Shown: positions 45,381 through 56,614 of the stretch, piece after piece
How positions within the stretch are numbered: the first letter of the stretch is position 1
How the letters are laid out: each line of letters opens with the position of its first letter
Origin: Humulus lupulus
Lineage: Eukaryota > Streptophyta > Magnoliopsida > Rosales > Cannabaceae
Length of the DNA stretch: 64,000 bases
Assembly: GCF_963169125.1 (NCBI RefSeq)
Contig: NC_084802.1
Span: forward strand, 24,455,607 to 24,519,606
Reading direction: 5' to 3'
The notes under the pieces: generated by a model
Database searches by the model: none
The model's input: only the letters and a program-made list of their open reading frames with translations
Told to the model about the DNA's origin: nothing
Program-made: the position numbers and the translations under genes

Positions 45381-48300
45381 CTATTTATAAATTGAATTCA
45401 TATAGCTACAGAAATTAATTAACACGGTTCTTCTTTTGTCACGGTGATAGTGATTGCCAAATAAGTAAACTATTATATAAGAATAAAAATGTCAAGGGAA
45501 CCGCTTGTTCCCAAAATACACACAAATCAAATTTAATATTGAGTTTTACATATTTAAGTTTAATAAATATTATGATATATGATTAATCAATCATAAAATG
45601 TCATATGTAATATTAAATATCTTAAAATACTAAATAATAAGAAATCTTGGACTGTACATAGATAGATATAGTTATAGATATTTCTATATCTATATAATTA
45701 TAAATGTATATGTATAATATTGTACTATTCTTCAATTTATTCAATTAAACATAGTCAGCTCGTAGTTTTTAGTCTAATTTTAGATTATTACGTACGACAA
45801 GTAAGGAATAATAATGAAATTAAATATATGCAATTTATCAACGTAGTGAAAATGAGAGAAATTTTTGTGATGAAAAGATTTATTCCAATTGCAATGTGAA
45901 GGCCATTTTGAATATTGCTATTGGTCGAAAATGTAGAGATTTGATTTTTTGATCTTTACATTTATATACTTATAATATAAAATAATTACAAAAATTACTT
46001 ACAAAATTTTATTTACAAAAATAATTTGTCACGTTATCAAAAAATATCGAATTCTAAAAGTAATATATCTGAATTTGAAACTTTATCAAAATCCTAGTTG
46101 TCCTGTTTTTCTAGGTTTAAAAAAGTAATTTCTTAGTTACTTAAAATGTTAATAAGTTACCAATTAGTTACTTTTTTCATGAAATTTTTTATTATTATAG
46201 CATATTATTTTATATACATTTTGGTTACCTCCAATACTTATTTTTTGAAATTTTTTTATCTTAAGACATTGATTAGTCATTTTAAAATTATATGATGGTG
46301 TCTTATTACTTAAGATAATTTTACGTTGTCTATTAGTCATTTTTTAGAAATTAATGAGTTACAATAAAATATAACAAATTACTATATATCTTATTATTAA
46401 AAGTTACTTTTAGTATACTATACAGTAATTTTTTTGATGAAAAGTTTTAATTCACTTTTTAGTCACTAATATAATTTATATGAGAGTAATAGTATTTTTT
46501 TTTTGTTAAACAAACAAAAAATAAACTTAAAAGTTACTTTCGAATTATAATAATAAATACACATTTCAGTCTTTTATTATTAAGTTTTCATTGATCAAAA
46601 TAAAAAGCAACTACATTATTACTTTTTAAATACAACACAGAAATTACTTATTCCAATTTTTAAGAAACTTTTCCATTTTTTTAATAAATAAAGCTAAAAA
46701 TAAACGTAAACGTTATTTTTCAAACACAACACAACAACTACCTCATCCCCATTATCTTCTCCGACGATATCAAGAAACTCATGCTTGTCATGTACTAAAA
46801 TAATCACCTTCGAGAGTAGGATGTGATGATAAAAGTGTAAATAAAATGAAAAAAAATCAATACTAGATGTAATTTTTACTTTTATAAATCATTTAAGATA
46901 ACAATTTATTACCATTTGATGTATGATTAAATTTTTTAGTATCTCACAAATTTAAAGTAACCAACAAACTTGGTGGATTATAAAAAAAAAATCTTTTTTA
47001 ATATTCTATTTGAAATTTACCAAACAACCTAAAGAATCTATTTTAAAATAGTTACTTTGAATATTTTTAAATAAATTTAAGTTGTTTAGAATACAATATA
47101 GTATCTTTTAAATATAAAATAAGAATACAAATTTTAGTATATTAAATTTTGATCAACTTTAAAATTTAGTTACTTTTTTATCAACACAATATAAAAAAGA
47201 AACTAAAATGTTACTTTTTATTCTGGTCAACTTCTCTAGCAACGATCAAAGAACTTATGTTTCTCACATATCAAAATGATCACATTGAAGAGTAAGTCGC
47301 GATGAAACTCCTTTTGAGCCCAACCGACTAGCAGTGTGGCCGAAAAAGATATTTTAAATTAAAGATAAAAGAGAAGGTAAGAAATTAATAAAAAAAAAGA
47401 GTATAATGGAGAGAGAGGCCTTGTATCGTGAAAAAAAAACAAACAAAAAAAAAAGTTGAAAAAAGTGGTATAAAAAACAGTAGTATTGTTAATTAAATTA
47501 CAAGATGTAATTTTGTAATTAAATTATAAAAAACAGAATTTCTCTTGTTTTTTAAGGGAAGAAAATGTAGAGGATGAAATCTTAGAAGAGTGATGCTAGA
47601 AATTAATATATATTTACATATAAGTACTGAGGTAGTTTATTTTTAATCACTACGTGACATTTTTAAAGTGATCGAGACTATGTAACTTCTTATAAATGGC
47701 TAATAAGATTGACATATTAGTAGATGTACATAATTTATATGTAAAAAAAAAGTGTACATTTCAATAATTACTCGATCTTATGCAGTGAACAAAATTCCTT
47801 GGTTTGGAAGAATTATATGTATGCACTGCTCATATTCGAATAATCTTGTATTCTGACTTCCAACCTTCCATGGCGATGGACAGAGCTAGATTATGTAGGC
47901 AGGGTTGAATTATTTTTTATGTTTTAGGTTGACTTAAGTAACTTTTTTAATTATTTTTATAAGAAATTTTATTTATTTTTAAAAAAATATAATAAATTAA
48001 CATGAAAAAAATGACCTCTGATAATTAAACTATTTTAACAAAAATATTATAATCTCATTATTGATATTGGTGATAGTGGAATTTTAAATTGGATTGATCC
48101 CGTGAATCTTGATTTAAATTAATTTGGTGTATCACTTTTGTGATTGATTTATTGTTTCTATTGTACGTTTTTGGTGTTTGGGTGGTGCTATATGGTGTTT
48201 CCCAACATTAGGAATATATTATGGACATTTTTGTTTTCTTATTACTTTATCTCACAATTTGTAAATGCCAACACCTGGGAATTGAATAAGATTCCTAGAT

Positions 48301-48480
48301 TTACCATTACAAAATATGTCTTTCTTTCAATTTCTCTTTATAAATTACTGCCTGGTATATAGGCGAGACAATCTTTTTTCATTAAGAGGGTATTTTATTA
48401 GATCATAAAAATATGTGGGTGTGGCTTTCCGTAAGAAGAATAAGAAAATGAGTGAGTGTTTGTTGGTCAAGAAAACGAGT
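45381..48480. other. AT-rich intergenic, no gene seen
   Basis: About 3.1 kb of A/T-rich DNA with many near-repeats of 'agttacttttta' and 'aaattactt' type phrases. Only short, compositionally biased ORFs occur, such as one at 48144-48362 that I do not accept as a gene. Phrases such as 'catgcttgtcatgtactaaa' (46779) and 'cttatgtttctcacatatca' (47252) suggest an internal old duplication. Confidence 0.5.
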
Positions 48481-48483
48481 GAG

Positions 48484-48612
48484 GAAGGAGCATGGAATTA
48501 AGTCCAACGGAAAGATTCGTTTGGAATAGAAGGAACAAAAGTGGAGTAATAATAGTCAAAGACTGGGTCAGCCACCACACTTGTTTTAGATGTATAGTAC
48601 AACTCTCATAAA
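48484..48612. repeat. Diverged copy of the PGG gene upstream region
   Basis: 'aggaaggagcatgg', 'ggagtaataatagtcaaaga', 'ctgggtcagccaccac' and 'cttgttttaga' recur in the same order as at 45261-45345 upstream of the PGG gene. No PGG coding sequence is visible beside this copy, so it looks like the remains of a tandem duplication. Confidence 0.55.
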
Positions 48613-48769
48613 ATGAAAGTATTAAATCGCATTTAATGGAAGGGAGTCAAAAAAGACCAAGAAACTCAGTGAGATTTGAGAAAAATAAATGCTGTTTTCT
48701 TTTTATAACAAAAATAATTTATGTTTATAATGAATGACCATAAAAGAAAAATAAAGTATTTATAGTATA

Positions 48770-49520
48770 TTAGATACAAACAACGTCTAATATGCACGTC
48801 TGCTTAGTTTTATTTATAGAATTTATTAATTATTTTTATTAAATTTATATTAATGCCTTATAAATTTTAAATAAATATCATATTTTAATTAAATAATTAC
48901 TCACTTTTGTTTAAGTTTATGTTTGTTCTAGTTTTTGAATTTGGGAGTGACAACAAAAGATTATATATTATATGTTTAATGTAATACTAAATATTATACA
49001 TGAATTTTAAATTTAAGTTTCTTATTAGTTTTTTTAAAAAAATAATTTGTTGCTAATTAACAGTAGATTATATTATAAGTTTAATATGATATTATTCTAA
49101 TAAGTGAGTTTAAGTTTAATTAAATTTTATTTAAGTTATAAAACTTATGATTTTATTATTTTTAAATATTTATTATTGTAAAATATCTCAAAAATATCAT
49201 ATTTTAATTTGTTTAATTATTTATTATTTTTAAATAATTATCATTGTAAAATATCTTAAAAATATGATATTTTAATTTGTTTAATTATTTATTATTTTTA
49301 AATAATTTTTCTATTGTAAAATATCTCAAAAATATCATATTTTAATTTTTTTAATTATTTATTTTGTTTTATTTATGTTTAAGTATTTACAAACTACCAT
49401 TAAGTATAAGAATATTCTGTTAAATATAAGAATATTCCTTAAAATTAACATTAAAAGAATAAAAAACTGTTAAAACCAAAAATTTCTGTTATCTACACAC
49501 TTATTATATAGAAGAGATAT
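48770..49520. repeat. Dispersed AT-rich repeat, copy 3
   Basis: 'tatgcacgtctgcttagttt', 'gtttgttctagtttttgaat', 'taagaatattctgttaaata' and 'ctacacacttattatataga' follow the order of copy 1 (2886-3762) in the same orientation, with an internal near-duplication of 'aaaatatctcaaaaatatca' and 'attttaattt' blocks at 49180-49350. Confidence 0.65.
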
Positions 49521-50865
49521 CACCAATAATCAAAGAAACCTAAGATGAATAAAATAACCATAGATACACAAATATTATATTTAAACATGATACTCACGAA
49601 TGTGATAGATTTTTAATTTTTTTTTAACATAATGAGTTTTATTTTAAATAAATATTATTTTTTAAAAAATAAAAATAATTACTATATAATATTATAGTGT
49701 TCAACACTACTTTAATATTAAATATTTGTACAATTAAATATCTATCTTATATATTTTATTTTAAATTAAAATATGTGAAATATGACAAAGATCCCATCCT
49801 TTTATAAAAATGATACATATGTGAGTAATAGTATTTATTGATTATACTAGTAGTTACTCTAAATCAATAAAAAATAAAAAGACGGTAATAGGATAGATTT
49901 CATTCTTTTAATTATATGCATGATATATAAATAAATAAATAATGTCAGCTTTTTCCCTTCAAAAAAAGAAAAGAAAACATTAAATTACTTCCAACTTAAA
50001 AAAAAAGTGATTGCACACTCATTTCCAATAATGTTCAATGTAACGCTTCCAAAATTTTATTCCCCACCTTGGTAGCCACATCAATAAAAAAAAGTACAAT
50101 TAATAATTATTTTATCATATTTTTTAATTAAAAAATTTTCTTGAATTAGTGAGAATTAAAGGGTTTTATTGAATCAAATTTTGTAATGTTTTTGTAGGAA
50201 ATTCATTCTCTGCCCTATACTAACTCTCAGACACATTAGCAATACCAAGGTCACTTATGACCTTTACCACTGTCACGTGTGGACTAAAATTGGCCACAAA
50301 TCAATGAACAGACAGCACCTTTTACCTTTGATCGTAACCCAATTTCTATTTATGCAGAGTAGAACAAGACTTCGAAGACTCATACACAAATCAGAAAGAA
50401 ATTAGATACAATCAACAACAAGTTCAAGCAATCAAAAGAAACATTAAAGAGAAGATGCGAAACCAGCAATTATCGAGGTTCACCCCAAACTGGGCTACGT
50501 CCTCGTCGAGCTTGCCTCAGGGAAGCTCAGATATGCACTAGAAAATCAATCGGCACATCAACGATCAGGGAATCCATGCCACAATTTCGACAGGTAATCC
50601 TCCATTTTTCTTCTCAATATTCCTTTCTTTTCTTGTATATCTTTTACCCAAGAACCGAAACCCCTTTCTTACAATCTCTCTCTGTTTCTTTCCACTCAAG
50701 AGTCAACCAAGAGGTGAACTCTTTACAATGATCAAGACTCAAGCTCACAGCCTCTCTCTCTCTCTCTCTCTATACAGAAATTTTCCAGGTTACCCCGAAA
50801 CTAATATCTCAACAAAGATATACATATATATACTTGATTAAAAAAAGTTGTTGCTAAAATTTTTG
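49521..50865. other. Intergenic with a CT microsatellite
   Basis: AT-rich up to about 50190, then more balanced sequence. 'atttctatttatgcagag' near 50341 could be a promoter-like site and a 28-codon ORF follows at 50456, but no domain or longer frame is seen. A (ct) run lies at 50752-50771. Confidence 0.45.
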
Positions 50866-51291
50866 TGTTGCAAGAGGTCGTAGTTGAGTTCAGTTTGAAA
50901 AGTCACCACCACTCCTTAGCTTCTAGATACTAATATTATAGAATTATCTAGAACTATATAATTAAGTTTCATAAAAGTCATAGAACATTCTAGAAGTTTG
51001 TAATGTTTAGAAGAAAAGTGATTTGCTAGATTTTTCTAGTCTTTGGGCCAAGCCCACTAACAAGTAGTTTCTAGAGTTCTCTAGCATATTAAAGTTGAGT
51101 AGTATAAATAGGGACCTTAGGTCCCTTAGAAGGGTGTCAAAGAGTGAGTACACAAAGTGCATCTAAAAGTGTTCCAAAAAGTGTAAGCTAGAGTGTTTAG
51201 TATGTGTGGTCAAGAATTGTAATCAAGTCTTGGTGTAATTACTTTTGTATCAATAAAGTAATTACGTTTTCACGTGTTGTGGTGTTCAACA
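50866..51291 (+). repeat. Element C 5' LTR
   Basis: Likely TGTTGCAAGAGG to GTTCAACA, about 426 bp. The start could instead be the TGTTG at 50849. 'agtataaataggg' at 51096-51108 is a TATA box and 'caataaag' near 51251 a polyadenylation-type signal. Confidence 0.72.
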
Positions 51292-51293
51292 AG

Positions 51294-51306
51294 TGGTATC
51301 AGAGCC
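51294..51306 (+). promoter_or_regulatory. Element C primer binding site (initiator tRNA-Met)
   Basis: 'tggtatcagagcc' begins two bases after the LTR, the classic copia primer site. Confidence 0.92.
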
Positions 51307-51387
51307 GGATCGGGGTCGTACCGAAAGAGTCCTTTGTTGAGTTTCTTAGAGTGATCGTGTGTGGTTTAGTACTACAAAGTTTGCACG

Positions 51388-52280
51388 ATGGGTGACCTTC
51401 AAGTGGTCGGTGGAATTAAGAAACTTAACAACCAAAATTACAACACGGGGTCGATGCACATGGAGGCATATCTCCAAGCCAAGACCTGTGGGAGATCGTT
51501 GGTGGCAATGAAGTCACACAACCAGAGGATGCAATCGCTTTGAAGAAATGGAAGATTAAAGCGGGCAAAGCCATGTTTGCGATTCAGACCACAGTTGAAG
51601 ATGAAATGTTGGAGCACATCAGGCCGGCGAAGACACCGAAGGAAGCGTGGGATACTTTCGCATCACTGTTCACCAAAAAGAATGATACGAGATTGCAGCT
51701 TTTGGAGAATGAGCTTCTCTCAATCAGGCAGCGCGACATGACGATCAACCAATACTTCACCAAGGTAAAATCTCTTTGTCGCAAAATCTCTGCATTAGAC
51801 TCTGCTGCTGGCATGTCAGATGCTAGAATTAGAAGAATTATTATTCATGGATTAAGGCCAGAATTTAGAACTTTTATTGCTGCAATACAAGGTTGGCCAA
51901 CCCAACCTTCTCTTGTCGAATTGGAAAACTTGCTAGCTGACCAAGAAGCATTAGCTAAGCAAACATCTGGAATCTCATTAAAGAGTGACGAAGAAGCACT
52001 CTTTAGTGGTGATAAGAAAGGTCGATCTCGACCAAATGCTAGCAAAATTTTTAAGAAAAATGATGACAAGGATAGTCATCATGGAAGCTCCCAAACAGGG
52101 GGAGCTCAAAAGAAAGACAATCGGCGTGGCCAGTGAAAGAATAACAATAAATTTGATGGGAAATGCTACAACTGTGGAAAGTATTGCCACATGCCTAAAA
52201 GTTGCTGGTTCAAGAAGAAAACTGCAGAAGGTAATGCAGCCACGTCAAATGCAGAAAATACAAGTGATGAAGAATGGGAC
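51388..52280 (+). pseudogene. Element C gag
   Basis: The start codon is at 51388 ('MGDLQVVGGIKKLNNQNYN'). A one-base loss near 51476 shifts the frame. The UBN2-type gag domain then runs open from 51540 to 52136 ('KTPKEAWDTFASLFTKKND', 'HGLRPEFRTFIAAIQGW'). A TGA at 52134-52136 follows. The zinc knuckle '[14 protein letters not shown]' (about 52168-52209) keeps its C-C-H-C ligands, although a usual Gly is Cys. Confidence 0.87.
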
Positions 52281-53660
52281 GCAGAAGCATCTTTCGCTAT
52301 GGAGGAAGAAGAATTAGCTCTAGTAGCTACTGTTCCAGGAAAGATCGACTACAATAATGATTGGATAGTCGACTCTGGCTGTTCAAATCATATGACAGGA
52401 GACGAAGAGAAGCTGCAGAACATAACAGAATATAAAGGTGGTCGTGTAGTGGTAACAGCCAACAACTCAAGATTACCGATTGCTCACATCGGTAAAACAA
52501 CAATCACGCCGAGATTCAGCTCAAAAGAAGTTTCACTCCAAGATGTCCACCATGTACCTGGGATGAAGAAAAATTTATTGTGAGTAGCGCAACTTACGGC
52601 GTCGGGCCACCATGTCGTATTCGGTCCTCAAGATGTCAAGATCTACAAAGATCTTGAAATCTCTGGAACACCGATGATGAGAGGACAACGTTTAGAGTCT
52701 GTCTATGTAATGTCAGCAGAATCGGCTTATGTAGACAAGACTCGAAAGAACGAAACAACAAATTTATGGCATGCAAGGCTAGGACATGTCAGCTATCACA
52801 AACTCAAGGTAATGATGAAGAAGTCTATTCTGAAGGGTCTTCCTCAACTCGAGGTCAGAACATAGACCATATGTGCCGGCTGCCAATACGGTAAGGCGCA
52901 TCAATTACCGTATGAAGATTCAAAGTTCAAAGCCAAAGCACCATTGGAGCTAGTTCATTTTGATGTATTCGGGCGAGTCCAACAATCATCAATCAGCGGC
53001 ATGCGGTACATGGTTACATTCATTGACGACTTCTCAAGGTATGTGTGGATTTTCTTTATGAAAGAAAAATCTGAAACTTTTTCAAAATTTAAAGAATTCA
53101 AAGAAATAGTGGAAGGAGAAGTCGGCAAGAAAATCCAATGCCTCTAAACAGACAACGGTGGCGAATATACCTCAGATGAATTTTATGAGTATCTTCGAGA
53201 ACGCCGCATACGCCATCAATTCACATGTGCAAATACGCCACAACAAAATGGAGTAGCAGAGAGGAAGAATCGCCATCTTGCAGAGACATGTCGAAGCATG
53301 CTACAGTCAAAGAATGTTTCAGGGAGATTTTGGGCAGAAGGTATGAAAACAGCAGCTCATGTGATCAATAGACTTCCTCAAGCAAAGTTAGGGTTCGTCT
53401 CACCCTTTGAGAAACTGTGGGGCTATAAACCTACAGTAAGTCACTTTCGAGTGTTTGGCTGTGTGTGCTATGTGTTTGTGCCAAGTCATCTACGTAGCAA
53501 ATTTGATAAGAAGGCAATACGGTGTATCTTCATTGGATACAACAGCCAAAGAAAAGGGTGGAAATGTTGCGACCCAACAACAGGAAAATGCTATACGTCG
53601 AGAAATGTGGTGTTCGATGAAGCTTCTTCATGGTGATCACTGCAAAAGGAAGAGTAACCA
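52281..53660 (+). pseudogene. Element C protease, pre-integrase and integrase
   Basis: The protease site is '[16 protein letters not shown]' (about 52360-52407). A stop occurs at 52581. The GAG-pre-integrase domain is '[18 protein letters not shown]' (52767-52820) and a stop is at 52863. The integrase core shows '[10 protein letters not shown]', '[16 protein letters not shown]', 'TDNGGEY' and '[12 protein letters not shown]', so the D-D-E residues are present, but a TAA at about 53145 sits just before the second Asp. It ends near '[16 protein letters not shown]'. Confidence 0.88.
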
Positions 53661-54074
53661 GATTCTAAGGAAATAGAAGACAATTTGCAGAAGAAGATGG
53701 GGGAGCAAATTGTTGAGTTACCTTCAACTCCAGAAACAGATGAAGAAGAACAAAGTGAAGAAGACAACGAAGACACAACACAGAGTCCATGGCAAACAAG
53801 AGTACATCAAAGATCAGAAGATGATGCAAATAATGGCCAACCAGAACTTCGAAGATCAACAAGAGCGTGGAAGCCAAATCCCAAATACGCCAATGCTGCT
53901 GTAGCTGAAGAAGAGAAGTTCAGAGAGCCGGAGTCATATGAAGAAGCATACCAGAACTCCAAGTGGCTTGAAGCAATGAAAGAAGAGATAACTGCTTTAG
54001 AGAAGAATCAGACTTGGGAGCTGGTGCCAAAGCCGAAGGAAACAAAACCCATTTCATGCAAATGGGTCTATAAG
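53661..54074 (+). pseudogene. Element C linker and start of reverse transcriptase, cut by B
   Basis: An acidic linker ('TDEEEQSEEDNEDTTQS') leads to the RVT_2 N-terminus: 'EPESYEEAYQNSKWLEAM', 'ITALEKNQTWELVPKP' and 'PISCKWVYK'. The RT frame stops abruptly after this motif because element B begins at 54075. Confidence 0.88.
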
Positions 54075-54855
54075 TGTTGACGCCGTTTTTCGTCAACAGA
54101 TAAAAGAATAGAGCACGTAAACAATTTAAGACAATGGCCAAAAATAAACAAACGAATCAAACACGATTTTTTACGTGGTTCAGCAGTTAAATCTGCCTAG
54201 TCCACGAGTCTCTGTTATTAATCTCAAGATTATCTCTAAACAATTCTTTAGCAAGAATTCTCCAGAGTTTTCTCCCAAGGATTCAGATTTCGGTCCTTTA
54301 CAATGGTGCATGCCTTCTCTATTTATAGAGAAGGATGCAGAATACTATCCCACATATTTTGGGTAGTTACTCTTTTGTGAATACAAATAAATGGCTTTAA
54401 ATGCCAATAATCAGATATTAAAGGAAACGTCCCCCAAAGATCAGGGGGCGTATAACTGTATTAAATAATATCCCACAATTCTTGGGGATTTACATCAACT
54501 AATGAGGACTACATCTCATAGTTATTACACTTGTGGATACTCAAGGTGGTTATGGCGTATCTTCAAGTCTCCAGCATTTCCGGTCCCATGTCATTGTGCG
54601 AGCCACTGACATCTCCCGAGCTAACATTTCTTTCGAGATGGGATGTCGAGCTCAAGAACCATGCTCCGAAGTTCCTGAAGATGAAGGTGTTCTCGGAGCT
54701 ACCTTTCGAGATCGAGGTCATTTCGAGATCACCGCATTCGAAATCATACATCATACTTTGCAGGCTCGACTTACAACCCTAGATCACTAATCCTCACGAG
54801 ACTATTTGTTGCGAACTCAGCTTTCGAGGTCATATTTACTATGGCTCGAACTCAG
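54075..54855 (-). repeat. Element B outer LTR copy (3'-most), slightly truncated
   Basis: It begins TGTTGACGCCG and is nearly identical to the inner copy, with roughly 8 differences over about 780 bp. It ends 'ggctcgaactcag' where the inner copy has 'ggctcgaaatctgggtataa' plus 'ca', so about ten terminal bases are missing or altered. It is followed by 'ttttgccccctcaaaac', a polypurine-tract copy. Confidence 0.85.
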
Positions 54856-54872
54856 TTTTGCCCCCTCAAAAC
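54856..54872 (-). promoter_or_regulatory. Extra polypurine tract between the two B LTR copies
   Basis: The minus strand reads 'gttttgagggggcaaaa', matching the regular tract at 55663-55679. Its presence between LTR copies makes the order PPT-LTR-PPT-LTR in the element's own direction. Confidence 0.8.
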
Positions 54873-55662
54873 TGTTGACGCCGTTTTTCGTCAACAGATA
54901 AAAGAATAGAGCACGTAAACAATTTAAGACAATGGCCAAAAATAAACAAACGAATCAAACACGGTTTTTTACGTGGTTCAGCAGTTAAATCTGCCTAGTC
55001 CACGAGTCTCTGTTATTAATCTCAAGATTATCTCTAAACAATTCTTTAGCAAGAATTCTCCAGAGTTTTCTCTCAAGGATTCAGATTTCGGTCTTTTACA
55101 ATGGTGCATGCCTTCTCTATTTATAGAGAAGGATGCAGAATACTATCCCACATATTTTGGGTAGTTACTCTTTTGTGAATACAAATAAATGGCTTTAAAT
55201 GCCAATAATCAGATATTAAAGGAAACGTCCCCCAAAGATCAGGGGGCGTATAACTGTATTAAATAATATCCCACAATTCTTGGGGATTTACATCAACTAA
55301 TGAGGACTACATCTCATAGTTATTACACTTGTGGATACTCAAGCTGGTTATGGCGTATCTTCAAGTCTCCAGCATTTCTGGTCTCATGTCATTGTACGAG
55401 CCACTGACATCTCCCGAGCTAACATTTCTTTCGAGATGGGATGTCGAGCTCAAGAACCATGCTCCGAAGTTCCTGAAGATGAAGGTGTTCTCGGAGCTAC
55501 CTTTCGAGATCGAGGTCATTTCGAGATCACCGCATTCGAAATCATACATCATACTTTGCAGGCTCGACTTACAACCCTAGATCACTAATCCTCACGAGAC
55601 TATTTGTTGCGAACTCAGCTTTCGAGGTCATATTTACTATGGCTCGAAATCTGGGTATAACA
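54873..55662 (-). repeat. Element B inner LTR copy (complete)
   Basis: 790 bp from TGTTGACGCCG to GGGTATAACA, so on the minus strand it starts TGTTATACCC and ends CGGCGTCAACA. 'ctatttatagag' near 55118 reads as CTATAAATAG on the minus strand, a TATA box. It is homologous to the element A LTRs mainly at the ends and near the TATA box. Confidence 0.88.
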
Positions 55663-55679
55663 TTTTGCCCCCTCAAAAG
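55663..55679 (-). promoter_or_regulatory. Element B polypurine tract
   Basis: The minus strand reads 'cttttgagggggcaaaa' directly before the inner LTR copy. Confidence 0.8.
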
Positions 55680-55923
55680 TATTTGTTCGAATCCTAAGAG
55701 AAGGAAACTTTTGAACTACTCTTTTCGGGAACCATACCGTCACACTCTTGAAAATGGACACGTGCCAGATGGGTATTGCTCACTTTAGGTACTTGAGTAC
55801 CTTGGGAACACGCCCACGATCGTTCGTCTGACAACTTTTCGGCGCCATCATGTCACCGATTCCCATCCATTCGATCTGTTGAGGAATTTAATCAACGCTC
55901 CTGATTAGTTTAGTTTTCCCACC

Positions 55924-55931
55924 TATATATA
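55924..55931 (+). promoter_or_regulatory. TATA box of element B antisense gene
   Basis: 'cacctatatatacaagac' lies 690 bp upstream of the antisense ATG on the plus strand, inside the element and outside the LTR. The downstream leader is pyrimidine-rich ('ctccctcttcgtcttcttca'), typical of a plant 5' untranslated region. Confidence 0.65.
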
Positions 55932-56137
55932 CAAGACTCCCTCTTCGTCTTCTTCACGTTTGTTCATCACAAGCCAGAAAAAAGAAAAACATCCCCCTAA
56001 ACTTCTTTCCACAGTTTATCCTCATTGCATGTTTTCTAGGCCGAAAAAACATAAGAATCCTGGTTTGTACGAGTCAGTGAGTTCTTTCTTGCAACCTCTT
56101 CTCCACTCGACGATTTCGCTGCAATCACCATCACTGT

Positions 56138-56614
56138 GTAAGTACGCCATTTTTGTTGTTCTTTTTATACTGTGTTTGCTGTGTATGTTCTTAGCATGAT
56201 GCAATAGGAGGTTTTGAACCGATAGGTTTTTAGGCTTTCTGGACTTCCACTCTGGATGTTCGTCTCTGGTTTATACCCAGTTTCGACGTTTGAATGTGGT
56301 TCCCATTTTCTGGGTTTTGAAATTCTTAGGCAGCGTTTCTTGTACATTAAGCTTTCGGATAAAAACATGGGTTTTGACAAATACACGAAACCCAAAAACG
56401 CTTTTCTTGGCTAACCGCCACTCTCCTTTCCCTTGAATTTCGGGACTTTAAAAAAAAAATCATCCACGCTCCTTTTCCTTTCCTGTGGAACACACGCTCT
56501 GACTCTTTAGTAAGGGTCTAAATACTTAGTTTCTTGTCCTTAGATCTTCGAGCTCATCCATCGAGCTCGTGATTCTTGCATGCATGGCCCTCACCATTTT
56601 TTCTTTCTCGTTAG
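56138..56614 (+). other. Probable 5'-leader intron of element B antisense gene
   Basis: The donor 'gtaagt' at 56138-56143 is a perfect plant donor. The acceptor 'ttctttctcgttag' ends at 56614 and the ATG follows immediately at 56615. The inside is T-rich as in plant introns. Start-codon-adjacent leader introns are common in highly expressed plant genes. Confidence 0.6.

Larger units (their letters stand above)
50866..54074 (+). mobile_element. Element C: Ty1/copia retrotransposon, 5' part
   Basis: The order is LTR, initiator tRNA-Met primer site, gag with CCHC knuckle, protease, GAG-pre-integrase, integrase, then the start of RT. Integrase before RT is the copia order. It is broken at 54075 by element B. 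The remaining RT/RNase H and 3' LTR must lie beyond the right end of the window if they survive, so its target duplication cannot be checked. Confidence 0.9.

Noticed and set aside
48144..48362. 72-codon ORF rich in Phe, Tyr and Leu in AT-rich DNA
   Set aside because: Codon and residue bias match the AT-rich background; no recognisable motif or gene structure.
50456..50542. Short ORF after a TATA-like site, considered as a first exon
   Set aside because: Only 28 codons, no homology recognised, and no further exon before the copia LTR.
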